Below, piece by piece: positions 8,054 through 17,349 of a stretch of 64,000 nt of DNA; position 1 is the stretch's first letter; each line of letters opens with the position of its first letter. The notes beneath the pieces were generated by a model that made no database searches, had not been told where the DNA came from, and saw only the letters and a program-made list of their open reading frames with translations. The DNA is from Ruminococcaceae bacterium UBA7075 (GTDB lineage: Bacteria; Bacillota; Clostridia; Oscillospirales; Acutalibacteraceae). The DNA lies in NCBI GenBank assembly GCA_002493635.1, contig DKZL01000012.1, positions 20,590 through 84,589 of the forward strand, in the 5' to 3' direction. Made by a program: the position numbers and the translations under genes.

Positions 8054-8875
8054 TTAATCTATGTCAATGCAAACAGGGATATGTTTCTCAAAGACAGTAT
8101 AGTATTTAAATCCGCATTTTTTTGCAAGCCCTATTCCCTTTTCAATTCCTTTGCCGACAAATTCGCATTCGTGGGCATCAGTTCCAATGGTCACATATTG
8201 TCCGCCAAGCTCTTTAAATCTTTTTATCTGCTCTTCGTCAGGCAAGGAAGTACCAAGCCCTTTAAAAAATCCGGACACATTAATTTCCAACGCTTTATTA
8301 TTCTTAATAAGAATTTTATAAACTTCATCAATCTTATCCTGATACGGCTCAAGAGAGGGCACATTGCCTGTTTTGCTCTTGATATATCGCAGAGGGTACG
8401 TGAGATGCGCCAGACTGTCAAAATGCTTGAAAGAAGCTGTTTCAATCAGCTCATCAAAATACATATTGAGGATTCTGTCCGTGTCAAGCTTTGTAAAATC
8501 AAGATAATAAAAGTCATCCATTCCCCTGAGATTATGAACAGATGCAAGTATAAAATCAAAATCGCCGTATGCGAGTGCGTGCTCCGCGCAGGCTATATCG
8601 TGAACAGGCTCGCCAAGTTCCATTCCGCAAAGCACATTTAGATGTGAGCGGTATTTTTCCTTGGCATTAAACGTATCACTTATTGACTGTGGTATGTGCC
8701 TGTCAAACGAACCAAACTCACAATTTTCACCGCATTTTATATACGGTGCTTCACAGTGGTCTGTTACTGCAACAGCATACAGATTGCGTTCAATCGCCGT
8801 TTTGCAAATTTCGTCAACCGAGCTTTTTGCATCAAAGGAATTATTAGAATGAATATGTAAATCACAGATTTTCAT
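8054..8875 (-). CDS. PHP-domain histidinol-phosphatase family protein
   Basis: A 273-residue metal-dependent phosphoesterase of the PHP superfamily, closest in layout to HisK/HisJ histidinol-phosphatases. Metal-binding motifs are visible in order: DLHIHS at the N-terminus, VTDHCE, ILASVHN in the middle and IGTDAHE near the C-terminus. HisJ enzymes remove phosphate from L-histidinol phosphate in histidine synthesis. No other his genes lie nearby, so the substrate is inferred. The open frame reaches 8905, but the ATG at 8875 follows a GGGGGA site and begins the conserved DLHIH strand. Confidence 0.8.
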   Translation of the reverse strand: MKICDLHIHSNNSFDAKSSVDEICKTAIERNLYAVAVTDHCEAPYIKCGENCEFGSFDRHIPQSISDTFNAKEKYRSHLNVLCGMELGEPVHDIACAEHALAYGDFDFILASVHNLRGMDDFYYLDFTKLDTDRILNMYFDELIETASFKHFDSLAHLTYPLRYIKSKTGNVPSLEPYQDKIDEVYKILIKNNKALEINVSGFFKGLGTSLPDEEQIKRFKELGGQYVTIGTDAHECEFVGKGIEKGIGLAKKCGFKYYTVFEKHIPVCIDID

Positions 8876-8932
8876 AGACTGTCCCCCTTGAATGAATAAT
8901 AGCATAATATCAAATTTTATGCAATATAATGC

Positions 8933-9015
8933 TTTACTTTAAATAGTAATAATCGTATAATATATAGGTACAATATTTTTTACAAACGCAGATACACAAT
9001 TTGTGCTTATGCGTT
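8933..9015 (+). promoter_or_regulatory. Promoter and leader hairpin of the ACT-PFL operon
   Basis: TTTACT (8933-8938), 17-base spacer, TATAAT (8956-8961). The leader then forms a hairpin, AACGCA (8985-8990) with TGCGTT (9010-9015) and an inner CACA/TGTG pairing, directly before the AGGAGG site of the ACT gene. The hairpin could shield the ribosome site or stabilise the mRNA end. Confidence 0.5.
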
Positions 9016-9031
9016 CAGGAGGTATTTTTTT

Positions 9032-9301
9032 ATGAAAGCAATAATTACAGTAATCGGTAAGGATACGGTTGGTATTTTGGCAAAGGTTTCAGACGCCTGT
9101 GCAAAAGCTGATGTAAACATTGTTGAAGTAACACAGAGTGTTCTTCAGGATATGTTTGCAATGGTTATGCTTGTTGAAATCGACAAGGCAAATATCGGAT
9201 TCAACCAGCTCAAGGAAAACCTTGATGTTATAGGTGAAGCCACAGGGACAAAAATTCATGTTATGCACGAGGACATCTTCAATAGTATGCATAAGATTTA
9301 A
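9032..9301 (+). CDS. ACT domain protein
   Basis: An 89-residue protein that is a single ACT domain: the first strand is KAIITVIGKDTVGILA, followed by the helix and the VNIVEVTQ strand. It belongs to the UPF0237 group of stand-alone ACT proteins, which are small ligand-binding modules often linked to amino-acid control. It is followed after 35 bases by the PFL-family gene, a pairing common in Clostridia and other Firmicutes, so the two products probably work together. The ligand is not known. An AGGAGG site precedes the ATG. Confidence 0.88.
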   Translation: MKAIITVIGKDTVGILAKVSDACAKADVNIVEVTQSVLQDMFAMVMLVEIDKANIGFNQLKENLDVIGEATGTKIHVMHEDIFNSMHKI

Positions 9302-9336
9302 TAAAATTAGTGCGAATTTGAAAGGATAAACATAAT

Positions 9337-10698
9337 ATGTTAGAAACCAAAGATATACTTGAAACAATAAATATGATTGACAATGAAAACCTTGATGTAA
9401 GAACTATTACTATGGGCATTTCATTGCTTGACTGCATTGATGAGGATATTGACAAGGCTTGTACAAAGGTTTATGACAAAATCTGCATTAATGCAAAAGA
9501 TCTTGTAAAAACAGGCGAAGATATTGAGCGTGAGTACGGTATTCCTATTATCAACAAAAGAATTTCAGTTACTCCGATTGGTATGGTTGCCGCTCCCTGT
9601 CAGAGCAAAAATGTAGTAAAATTTGCCTATGCGCTTGACAAAGCAGCCAAGGAGCTTGGCGTGAACTTTATCGGAGGATATTCCGCACTTGTACAAAAGG
9701 GCTTTGCAAGCGGCGACTATGCACTGATTGAAAGTATTCCGCAGGCACTTTCCGAAACTGATTTTGTGTGTTCATCAGTAAATATCGGCTCAACAAAAGC
9801 CGGCATTAATATGGACGCTGTAAAAATGATGGGCAAAATAGTAAAGAAAACTGCCGAAGTTACCGCCGACCGTGACTGCATAGGTGCTGCAAAACTTGTA
9901 GTTTTCTGCAATGCTCCCGAAGATAATCCGTTTATGGCAGGCGCATTTCACGGTGTAGGCGAAGCTGACACTGTAATTAATGTCGGTGTTTCAGGTCCCG
10001 GCGTAGTAAGAGCTGCACTTGCAAAAAATGGTGAAGGCAAAAATATTACCGAAATTGCAGATATGATTAAGAAAACTGCATTTAAAATTACCCGTATGGG
10101 GCAGCTTGTAGCCAAAGAAGCGAGCGAAAGACTTTGCGTTCCCTTTGGCATTGTTGACCTTTCTTTAGCGCCTACTCCTGCTGTCGGTGACAGTGTTGCT
10201 TATATTCTCGAGGAAATGGGACTTGAAGCGTGCGGCTGTCACGGTACAACTGCCGCTCTTGCACTTTTAAATGACGCAGTTAAAAAAGGCGGCGTTATGG
10301 CATCCTCTCACGTCGGCGGCTTAAGCGGTGCATTTATTCCTGTTTCAGAAGACGCAGGTATGATAAGCGCTGCCGAAAGAGGCTATCTTGACATTACCAA
10401 GCTTGAATCTATGACTGCAGTTTGCTCTGTCGGTCTTGATATGATTGTTGTTCCCGGTGATATTACACCTGAAATAATTTCTGCTATTATTGCCGATGAA
10501 GCAGCTATCGGTATGGTAAACACCAAGACAACAGCCGTAAGACTTATTCCTGCTATCGGCAAGAAAGCAGGCGATGTACTTGACTTTGGCGGATTATTGG
10601 GCAGAGGTCCGGTTATGCCTGTCAGAGCAGGTTCTCCCGAAACATTCATTCACCGTGGGGGAAGAATTCCTGCCCCGCTTCAGGCGCTTAAAAACTAA
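9337..10698 (+). CDS. PFL family protein (DUF711/UPF0210)
   Basis: A 453-residue protein of the DUF711 family, annotated PFL-like because of distant similarity to pyruvate formate-lyase. Recognisable blocks include TMGISLLDC, VNIGSTKAGINMD and the Gly-rich C-terminal segment DFGGLLGRGPVMPV. The glycyl-radical motif of true PFL is not evident, and the biochemical role is unknown. It is probably cotranscribed with the ACT gene before it. The V-ATPase operon begins 66 bases later on the same strand with no terminator that I can see between. Confidence 0.88.
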   Translation: MLETKDILETINMIDNENLDVRTITMGISLLDCIDEDIDKACTKVYDKICINAKDLVKTGEDIEREYGIPIINKRISVTPIGMVAAPCQSKNVVKFAYALDKAAKELGVNFIGGYSALVQKGFASGDYALIESIPQALSETDFVCSSVNIGSTKAGINMDAVKMMGKIVKKTAEVTADRDCIGAAKLVVFCNAPEDNPFMAGAFHGVGEADTVINVGVSGPGVVRAALAKNGEGKNITEIADMIKKTAFKITRMGQLVAKEASERLCVPFGIVDLSLAPTPAVGDSVAYILEEMGLEACGCHGTTAALALLNDAVKKGGVMASSHVGGLSGAFIPVSEDAGMISAAERGYLDITKLESMTAVCSVGLDMIVVPGDITPEIISAIIADEAAIGMVNTKTTAVRLIPAIGKKAGDVLDFGGLLGRGPVMPVRAGSPETFIHRGGRIPAPLQALKN

Positions 10699-10764
10699 CA
10701 AGATGTGTGTTTATCCAAAGGCACTCACCTTAATTGAATGCTTATTAAATCTGGAGGTGTTAAT

Positions 10765-11076
10765 TTGGAAAATATGATTAAAAAAATTGTTGACGCTGAC
10801 AATGAAGCAAAAACTCTGGAACAGAACGCTCTGAAAGAAAAAGAAGAGCTTGAAAAGCAGATTGAAGATGAAGCAAAGCAAATATATGACAAATATATGA
10901 GTGAAGCAGAAGAAACAGTCAGACGAAACAATGTAAATGAAGAAAACAAAGCAAGACAGCAGCTTATTGAAATTCAAAAAAAGCAGAATTCCGTAAAAAT
11001 AAAGCTGCAGGCAGACTTTGACCGCAACAGCGATAAGTGGGTCGATGAAATTGTCAGCCGTGCTCTTGCAGAGTAG
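10765..11076 (+). CDS. V-type ATP synthase G/H-type peripheral stalk subunit
   Basis: A 103-residue, almost fully helical, Glu/Lys-rich protein typical of the stalk subunit that pairs with subunit E in V/A-ATPases. It forms a coiled coil and a stator stalk linking the catalytic head to subunit I. The frame opens at an ATG at 10738, but GGAGG lies inside that extension and is ideally spaced before a TTG at 10765, which is the likely true start. This is the first gene of the nine-gene operon. Confidence 0.8.
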   Translation: MENMIKKIVDADNEAKTLEQNALKEKEELEKQIEDEAKQIYDKYMSEAEETVRRNNVNEENKARQQLIEIQKKQNSVKIKLQADFDRNSDKWVDEIVSRALAE

Positions 11077-11106
11077 AAAATCAAATTTTTCTTAGGAGGT
11101 GTGTGA

Positions 11107-12144
11107 ATGTCAGTTACTTCTTATGCTGTGCTTACAAAGGCAAGGTCTAAATTCGGCAAAAGGCTTACTGAAAAGGATTACAGCAGTCTGCTTGCCTGTC
11201 AGAATGTTGCAGAGGTTATGTCGTATCTGAAATCGTATACACACTACTCAGAGGCACTTCGTAATATTAATGAGCGTGATGTGCACCGTGGAAGACTTGA
11301 AGCATTGCTCAGACAAAATCTTTTTTATGAATTTACTTCTATGTGCAGATATGATACCGGTCTGGGAACAGGTTTTTCTGAATTTGTCATTCAGAGCATT
11401 GAGGTTGAACAGATAGTCAGATTTCTGGTACTTCTCAACTCAAACTCAACAGACAAATTCATATATCAGTTTCCTGCATACTTTATGAAGCATACAAGCA
11501 TTGAAATAGATAAGCTTGCAAATGCTAAAAACTACGATGAGTTTCTGAAAGTTATTTCAAACTCACAATACTACAACATACTTAAGGAATTTACACAGGA
11601 TGAAAAAGAACGGCTTCCTGTTTCTACAATAGAAAACAAACTTATCGAGTATGTTTATAAAAATGTAATTGATTTGATTACAAAACGCACAAGAGGTCAG
11701 GAACAGCAGGAGCTTATTTCATTGTTCCACTCAATTATTGACTATGATATTTTTTCAAGAATCCTGCGACTGAAAAAATACTATAACCTTTCCCCCGATG
11801 TGATTAAGGAAAATCTTTTTATAAAGTATTGCAGCATAAGCCCCAAGGTCATTGATATGATGTGCAGGGCTGAGTCGTCTGCCGAGGTATTCTCAATTAT
11901 GCAAAGTACGCATACGGGAAAATTGATTGACAAGATTGGCTATGTCTTTGCAAGCGACATCACACCAAGGGTAAAGTACAGACTTGCACGAAAGAATATG
12001 CACTTTTCAAACAATCCATCTGTTGTTATGATTTCGTATGTGTTTGTCGCCGAAACCGAGCTGATGAATGTTATCAGCCTGATTGAGGGCATCAGATATA
12101 AATTAGACAGCAAAACAATACAGTCTATGCTTATTTACAGTTAA
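11107..12144 (+). CDS. ntpC: V-type ATP synthase subunit C
   Basis: A 345-residue subunit of the V/A-ATPase central rotor (subunit C, also called d in eukaryotes). It is a funnel-shaped helical protein that couples the DF shaft to the membrane K ring. It starts SVTSYAVLTKARSKFG and keeps the family's length and helical pattern. A TTAGGAGGTG site precedes the ATG. It lies 30 bases after the G subunit gene. Confidence 0.9.
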   Translation: MSVTSYAVLTKARSKFGKRLTEKDYSSLLACQNVAEVMSYLKSYTHYSEALRNINERDVHRGRLEALLRQNLFYEFTSMCRYDTGLGTGFSEFVIQSIEVEQIVRFLVLLNSNSTDKFIYQFPAYFMKHTSIEIDKLANAKNYDEFLKVISNSQYYNILKEFTQDEKERLPVSTIENKLIEYVYKNVIDLITKRTRGQEQQELISLFHSIIDYDIFSRILRLKKYYNLSPDVIKENLFIKYCSISPKVIDMMCRAESSAEVFSIMQSTHTGKLIDKIGYVFASDITPRVKYRLARKNMHFSNNPSVVMISYVFVAETELMNVISLIEGIRYKLDSKTIQSMLIYS

Positions 12145-12182
12145 AACTACACATTAAGCATAAATAAAGAGGTGATCTAAAT

Positions 12183-14117
12183 TTGGCTGTATCAACTATG
12201 CAGGCGGTTAATGTCATCGGTCTGACAAAGGACGTTGATGATGTTATTACAATTCTCGGCGAATCGGGAGTTTTCCATCCCGATGATGTTTCAAATTTTT
12301 ATAGCGACATCAAGAATTTTACTCACCTGCAAACAAAAAACATCTATGCAGATCCTCTTACCAATTTAAAAGCGTCTTTAGGACTTACAAAAAAACAATT
12401 TCCGCTTGTTAATGTTGCGGATTTTAATCCTTCTATTGAAGAAATCAACATTTTTGTAAACAAGCTGGTTGCTGATATTGGCGAGCTGGTAGATGACAGG
12501 GAGTTTATTGCCGAACAGCTTATTGAAGCAAAGGAAAATCTTAACGAAACCAGTCACTTTGTAGGACTTGGTGTTGAAATAGAAAAAGTTCTTAAGCTCA
12601 AATACCTTAACTGCAGATTCGGCAGATTGCCAAAGGAAAGCTATGACAAGCTTTTGGCATATAAAGACAATCCTTTTGTTGATTTTACGATTTGTACTGA
12701 GGACAAAAGCCATTTTTGGGGCGTTTACTTTGCCCCTATTGACAAAGAAAGTGAAATTGACAGAATTTTCTCGGGATTGTACTTTGAAAAAAGCGATGTA
12801 ATCGGCGTAAACCACACACCGAGGGAGCACCTTGAAAAGCTCCAAAAACTTATCCCCGTTCTTGAAGATAAGCTGAAAGAAGCAGAAACAAGAATTGATA
12901 AATATATTAATCAGTTCTACGATAGAATATTAAAATATTTATCAAAGCTTGAAGAGCTTTATATGTATTCAAGAATAAGAACAAAAGCTTTGCAGTATGA
13001 AAAGAGCTTTATTATTGTCGGCTGGGTACCGACAGAATTTGCAAAGCAGCTGAAGCGCAGACTGCATAAAATTAAAAGTGTAAGTCTTGACTTTACTGAT
13101 GCAAAGAAAGAAATAAAAAAATCACCGCCGGTTAAACTTAAAAACTGTTTTCTTGCAAAACCGTTTGAGTTCTATACAGAAATGTACGGCGTACCGAAAT
13201 ATAATGAAATTGACCCGTCTTTATTTATTGCAATCACATATATTATTATATTCGGCATAATGTTTGCCGACCTCGGACAGGGCATCTGCGTATCTGTTGT
13301 CGGACTTTTTATGTGGAAGATAAAAAAGATGAAGATTGGCAAAATCCTATTCCCCTGCGGAATATCATCTGCATTTTTCGGAACTGTTTTCGGAAGTGTA
13401 TTTGGTTTTGAAGAAGCTCTCAATCCCTTGTACAAGGCACTTTTCGGGCTTGACGAAAAACCGATTAATGTAATGCAGTCTGACTCAATTATTATGATTT
13501 TGCTGACCGCTGTCGGAATCGGCGTAACGCTTGTAATTGTTGCTATGTGCCTTAATGTTTACAGTTCTTTAAAACAAGGTGACATCGGCAAAGCGTTGTT
13601 CGGCTCAAGCGGTGTTGCTGGAATTATATTCTATGGCTCAATTATATTCGGCGTTGCAGGACAGCTTGTTCTGGGACTTAATGTGCTTACTCTTCCGTAT
13701 ATTATCGGATTAATAATTGTCCCATATCTGCTGATTTTCTTCGGAGAACCGCTGGGTCTGCTTATACGCAGAGAAAAGGACTGGCAGCCCGAAAGCTGGG
13801 GCGGATATATTATGGAGCATCTGATTGAGTCAATTGAATTTCTGCTTGAATATGTTACAAACACCGTCAGCTTTTTGAGAGTAGGTGCTTTCGTACTTGT
13901 TCACGCAGGTATGATGATGGTTGTCTTTGTACTGGCAGAAACAGCAGGTGCTGTTGCATACTGGCCTGTTGTTGTATTTGGTAATGTGTTTGTTATGGTT
14001 TTAGAAGCACTGCTTGTTGCCATTCAGGTATTGCGTCTTGAATATTATGAAATGTTCAGCCGTTTTTACTCCGGTGAGGGCAGGCCTTATGAACCTGTAA
14101 AATTAAATCTTGATTAA
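12183..14117 (+). CDS. ntpI: V-type ATP synthase subunit I
   Basis: A 644-residue stator subunit (homologue of eukaryotic subunit a). The N-terminal 330 residues are soluble and helical with coiled-coil arms that meet the EG stalks. The C-terminal half holds about seven to eight membrane helices. The conserved region of the half-channels contains the essential Arg, probably in FLRVGAFVLVHAG near residue 575. It forms the ion path next to the K ring. Translation starts at a TTG (12183) eight bases after a GAGGTGAT site. Confidence 0.92.
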   Translation: MAVSTMQAVNVIGLTKDVDDVITILGESGVFHPDDVSNFYSDIKNFTHLQTKNIYADPLTNLKASLGLTKKQFPLVNVADFNPSIEEINIFVNKLVADIGELVDDREFIAEQLIEAKENLNETSHFVGLGVEIEKVLKLKYLNCRFGRLPKESYDKLLAYKDNPFVDFTICTEDKSHFWGVYFAPIDKESEIDRIFSGLYFEKSDVIGVNHTPREHLEKLQKLIPVLEDKLKEAETRIDKYINQFYDRILKYLSKLEELYMYSRIRTKALQYEKSFIIVGWVPTEFAKQLKRRLHKIKSVSLDFTDAKKEIKKSPPVKLKNCFLAKPFEFYTEMYGVPKYNEIDPSLFIAITYIIIFGIMFADLGQGICVSVVGLFMWKIKKMKIGKILFPCGISSAFFGTVFGSVFGFEEALNPLYKALFGLDEKPINVMQSDSIIMILLTAVGIGVTLVIVAMCLNVYSSLKQGDIGKALFGSSGVAGIIFYGSIIFGVAGQLVLGLNVLTLPYIIGLIIVPYLLIFFGEPLGLLIRREKDWQPESWGGYIMEHLIESIEFLLEYVTNTVSFLRVGAFVLVHAGMMMVVFVLAETAGAVAYWPVVVFGNVFVMVLEALLVAIQVLRLEYYEMFSRFYSGEGRPYEPVKLNLD

Positions 14118-14136
14118 TTTTTTGGAGGTAAAGATT

Positions 14137-14565
14137 ATGTTATTCAATTTAATTATGTTAGCTGTACCCGTTGTATTTCTGATGGCTTCCGCTATTCTTG
14201 CCGTAAAGGCATTTGAAAGAGGAAAAAGCAGAAAGAAAACTGTATTAACTCAGATTTTCTCATTTGCCGCTGTATTTGCTTTCTGTATGGTATGCCCTAT
14301 GGTAGCAAGTGCCGCAACAGGCGATGCAGCAGCCGTTGCTTCAAACGGTATGGCTGACGGTCTTGCATACATTGGTGCAGCCCTTGCAACAGGTCTTTCA
14401 TGTATCGGCGGCGGTATTGCCGTTGGCAACGCTGCTCCTGCCGCTATCGGAGCTACAAGCGAAGATCCGAAGGCATTCGGTAAAGCAATCATCTTTGTTG
14501 TACTTGGTGAAGGTATTGCCATATACGGTATGCTCGTTTCTATCCTTCTTATCTTTGCAAGATAA
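14137..14565 (+). CDS. ntpK: V-type ATP synthase subunit K (rotor ring)
   Basis: A 142-residue proteolipid that forms the membrane rotor ring. It has four hydrophobic segments arranged as two hairpins. Only the second hairpin has the ion-binding signature: a Gly-rich helix (IGGGIAVG) and a helix with the ion-carrying Glu at position 125 (VLGEGIAIYG). The first hairpin has no such Glu, as in other duplicated V-type K subunits. The Gln that often marks Na+-binding rings (GxGQG) is Val here, which hints at H+ coupling but does not prove it. The frame opens earlier at 14110; the ATG at 14137 with TTGGAGGT before it is the better start. Confidence 0.9.
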   Translation: MLFNLIMLAVPVVFLMASAILAVKAFERGKSRKKTVLTQIFSFAAVFAFCMVCPMVASAATGDAAAVASNGMADGLAYIGAALATGLSCIGGGIAVGNAAPAAIGATSEDPKAFGKAIIFVVLGEGIAIYGMLVSILLIFAR

Positions 14566-14604
14566 TTTACGGAAATCCGTATTTTACAGAGGATTTGATA
14601 CATT

Positions 14605-14913
14605 ATGAAATTTTTTCTTATAAGTGATAATGTTGATACTAAGATTGGTATGCGTTTTGCCGGCATTGAGGGTGTCGTTGTTCATGAAGAGGATGAAGTA
14701 CGCCGTGAGCTTACTCAGGCTATGGAACGTGACGACATCGCCGTAATTCTTATGACAGAACATCTTGTTTCTCTCTGCCCCGACCTTATTTATGACCTTA
14801 AGCTCAACAGAAAGCAGCCGCTTATTGTTGAAATTCCTGACCGTCACGGAAACGGACGAACAAAGGACAGTATTACAAAATATGTTCAGGAAGCAATCGG
14901 CGTAAAGCTTTAA
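14605..14913 (+). CDS. ntpF: V-type ATP synthase subunit F
   Basis: A 102-residue subunit F of the central shaft, which binds subunit D and modulates ATPase activity. It has the compact alternating fold of the family, starting KFFLISDNVDTKIGMRFAG. The C-terminal helix carries ITKYVQEAIG, usual for subunit F. The gene lies 40 bases after ntpK and 35 before the E gene. Confidence 0.88.
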   Translation: MKFFLISDNVDTKIGMRFAGIEGVVVHEEDEVRRELTQAMERDDIAVILMTEHLVSLCPDLIYDLKLNRKQPLIVEIPDRHGNGRTKDSITKYVQEAIGVKL

Positions 14914-14947
14914 AATCACTAATATTTTTATCTGAGAGGTTATTTAT

Positions 14948-15541
14948 ATGGAAAATACCGCAAAAACAGATAACTTTCTTAAAGCCATAAAAAAATATGC
15001 AGAAGAACAGCGTCATTCAATTCAGATTGAAGTTGAACATATTAAGGAAGAAAAGCTTAAGAAAGCACACGAAAAAGGCAAACTTGACAGTGAAAAGTAC
15101 ATCAGCGACAAGCTTGAAGCAAAGAAAAATGAAGAAACAAGCAAGGTTGCAAAGCTTATGCAGGAAGGTCAGAAGGAACTTTTCCTCACCCGCTGCGAAA
15201 TGACTGAAAAGGTATTTAAAAAGGCAGAAGAAAAGCTAATTAAATATACGCAAACTGATGAATACGCACAAAAACTGATTGACAGTGCAAAAGCTATTTC
15301 AGAAATCTTCGGAAACAAAAATTGCACTTTAAGTATCAGTGAAAAAGATTTTGGCAGTGCAGACAGAATTTCAGCTGTCTTTTCAGGCAAAGCAGAGATA
15401 ACTGCTGACAAATCAATAAAAATCGGCGGTATCAGAGGTTATTGCTTCACACTGAACATTATTGCTGACGAAACGCTCGATTCAAAACTTGCCGCTCAAA
15501 AAGAGTGGTTTGTGAAAAATTCAAATCTGAGTGTACTCTGA
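14948..15541 (+). CDS. ntpE: V-type ATP synthase subunit E
   Basis: A 197-residue stalk subunit. The first 100 residues form a long Lys/Glu-rich coiled-coil helix that pairs with the G subunit; the C-terminal part is the globular domain that caps the catalytic head, ending in an IGGIRGYCF strand and helix. Similarity among E subunits is low, so the call rests on fold pattern and operon position. A GAGAGGT site precedes the ATG. Confidence 0.85.
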   Translation: MENTAKTDNFLKAIKKYAEEQRHSIQIEVEHIKEEKLKKAHEKGKLDSEKYISDKLEAKKNEETSKVAKLMQEGQKELFLTRCEMTEKVFKKAEEKLIKYTQTDEYAQKLIDSAKAISEIFGNKNCTLSISEKDFGSADRISAVFSGKAEITADKSIKIGGIRGYCFTLNIIADETLDSKLAAQKEWFVKNSNLSVL

Positions 15542-15576
15542 TGTCTGCCAATTTCGACCGAAAGAGATGATAAACA

Positions 15577-17334
15577 ATGGAAAACAACAATGTTATATAT
15601 GGCATTAACGGTCCTGTTGTTACTGTAAAACAAGCTGACTGCTTTGAAATGATGGAAATGGTTCATGTAGGAAAGCAGAAGCTTGTAGGCGAGGTTATCG
15701 GAATTACAGATGACCTTACTACAATTCAGGTTTATGAGGAAACAACGGGACTTAAACCGGGAGACCCTGTCACCGGCACAGGTGCACCTATGAATGTACT
15801 TTTGGGTCCCGGCATTATTGACAATATCTTTGACGGTATTGAACGGCCGCTTAAGGCAATTGAAGAGCAGGCAGGCGCTTTTATTAACAGAGGTGCTGCT
15901 GTTTCGTCACTCGACGACCAAAGGTTGTGGAATGTCACACTTAAAGTTAAAGTCGGCGACAAAGTATGCGGCGGTCAGATTTATGCAACCCTGCCTGAAA
16001 CCCCTATTATTGAGCACAGACTTATGGTTCATCCCGATCTCTGCGGTGAAATAGTAAAGGTTATGCCTGACGGTGAATATAGGATTTTTGATACAGTCGC
16101 CGTTTTAAGAGACGACGAGGGTTCAGAACATAACCTCACGCTTTGCCAGCAGTGGCCTATCAGAACAGCACGTCCTGTCAAAGAAAGGCTTGCACCAACT
16201 GTTCCACTGATTACCGGACAGCGTGTAATTGACACACTGTTCCCTATTGCAAAGGGCGGCACAGCCGCAATTCCGGGCGGATTCGGTACGGGCAAAACTA
16301 TGACTCAGCACCAGCTTGCCAAGTGGTGCGACGCTGACATAATCATCTATGTAGGCTGCGGTGAGCGTGGTAATGAGATGAGTCAGGTGCTTGAAGAGTT
16401 CTCGGAACTTATCGACCCAAAGTCGCAGCGTCCTATGACCGACAGAACCGTACTTATTGCAAATACTTCAAATATGCCTGTTGCGGCTCGTGAGGCTTCA
16501 ATTTATACAGGAATTACACTCGGTGAATATTACCGTGATATGGGCTATCATGTTGCTATGATGGCTGACTCAACCTCACGTTGGGCAGAGGCTCTGCGTG
16601 AAATCTCAGGCCGTCTTGAAGAAATGCCTGCCGAAGAAGGCTTTCCTGCCTATTTGCCGTCACGTCTTGCAGAGTTTTATGAAAGAGGCGGTCGTGCTGA
16701 TGTTCTGAGCGGCGGCGAAGGTTCTGTTACACTTATTGGTGCAGTTTCACCTCAGGGCTCTGACTTTTCCGAGCCTGTAACTCAGAACACAAAGCGTTTT
16801 ACCCGCTGTTTCTGGGCACTCGACAAATCACTTGCTTATTCAAGACACTACCCGGCTATAAACTGGATGGATAGCTACAGCGAATATTTTAACGACCTTG
16901 ACCCTTGGTTCAGACAGAATCTCGGCGACGATTTTGTTGAATACAGAAACAGAATCAGTGCTCTTCTTCAGGAAGAAAGCTCGCTGATGGAAATTGTTAA
17001 GCTCATAGGCGCAGATGTTCTCCCTGACGACCAGAAGCTGGTTATCGAAACGGCAAAAGCTATCCGTGTCGGATTTTTACAACAGAACGCTTTCCACGCA
17101 GATGATACATTTGTGCCTCTTGAAAAGCAAAAGGCTATGATGAAAACTATACTTCATCTTCATACAAAAGCAAAAGAGATTGTTGCTAAGGAAATTCCTT
17201 TGAGTAAAATTATCAACCTTGGTCTGTTTGATAAACTCAACAAGATGAAGTACGATATTCCGAACAGCAAGCTTGAAATGTTTGATGAATACATCAAAGA
17301 AATTGACGAAAAGCTTGCCGCATTTTCAAAGTAA
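15577..17334 (+). CDS. ntpA: V-type ATP synthase catalytic subunit A
   Basis: A 585-residue catalytic subunit. The Walker A loop reads GGFGTGKT (around residue 232), and the GERGNE segment bears the catalytic Glu. Residues 110-190 form the non-homologous insertion that distinguishes A subunits from F-type beta. The GGRADVLSGGEGSVTLIG and SRHYPAINW stretches are strongly conserved. It works with subunit B in a hexamer that makes or uses ATP. It is preceded by a modest AAAGAGATGA site and followed after 15 bases by ntpB. Confidence 0.97.
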   Translation: MENNNVIYGINGPVVTVKQADCFEMMEMVHVGKQKLVGEVIGITDDLTTIQVYEETTGLKPGDPVTGTGAPMNVLLGPGIIDNIFDGIERPLKAIEEQAGAFINRGAAVSSLDDQRLWNVTLKVKVGDKVCGGQIYATLPETPIIEHRLMVHPDLCGEIVKVMPDGEYRIFDTVAVLRDDEGSEHNLTLCQQWPIRTARPVKERLAPTVPLITGQRVIDTLFPIAKGGTAAIPGGFGTGKTMTQHQLAKWCDADIIIYVGCGERGNEMSQVLEEFSELIDPKSQRPMTDRTVLIANTSNMPVAAREASIYTGITLGEYYRDMGYHVAMMADSTSRWAEALREISGRLEEMPAEEGFPAYLPSRLAEFYERGGRADVLSGGEGSVTLIGAVSPQGSDFSEPVTQNTKRFTRCFWALDKSLAYSRHYPAINWMDSYSEYFNDLDPWFRQNLGDDFVEYRNRISALLQEESSLMEIVKLIGADVLPDDQKLVIETAKAIRVGFLQQNAFHADDTFVPLEKQKAMMKTILHLHTKAKEIVAKEIPLSKIINLGLFDKLNKMKYDIPNSKLEMFDEYIKEIDEKLAAFSK

Positions 17335-17349
17335 GGAGGAAACGCAGTT

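Noticed and set aside
8938..9031. Leader of the ACT gene considered as a riboswitch
   Set aside because: Only one simple hairpin before the ribosome site; no match to a known aptamer core.
9337..10698. True pyruvate formate-lyase
   Set aside because: The protein is too short, and the Cys-Cys pair and the glycyl-radical motif are not evident; DUF711 family fits better.
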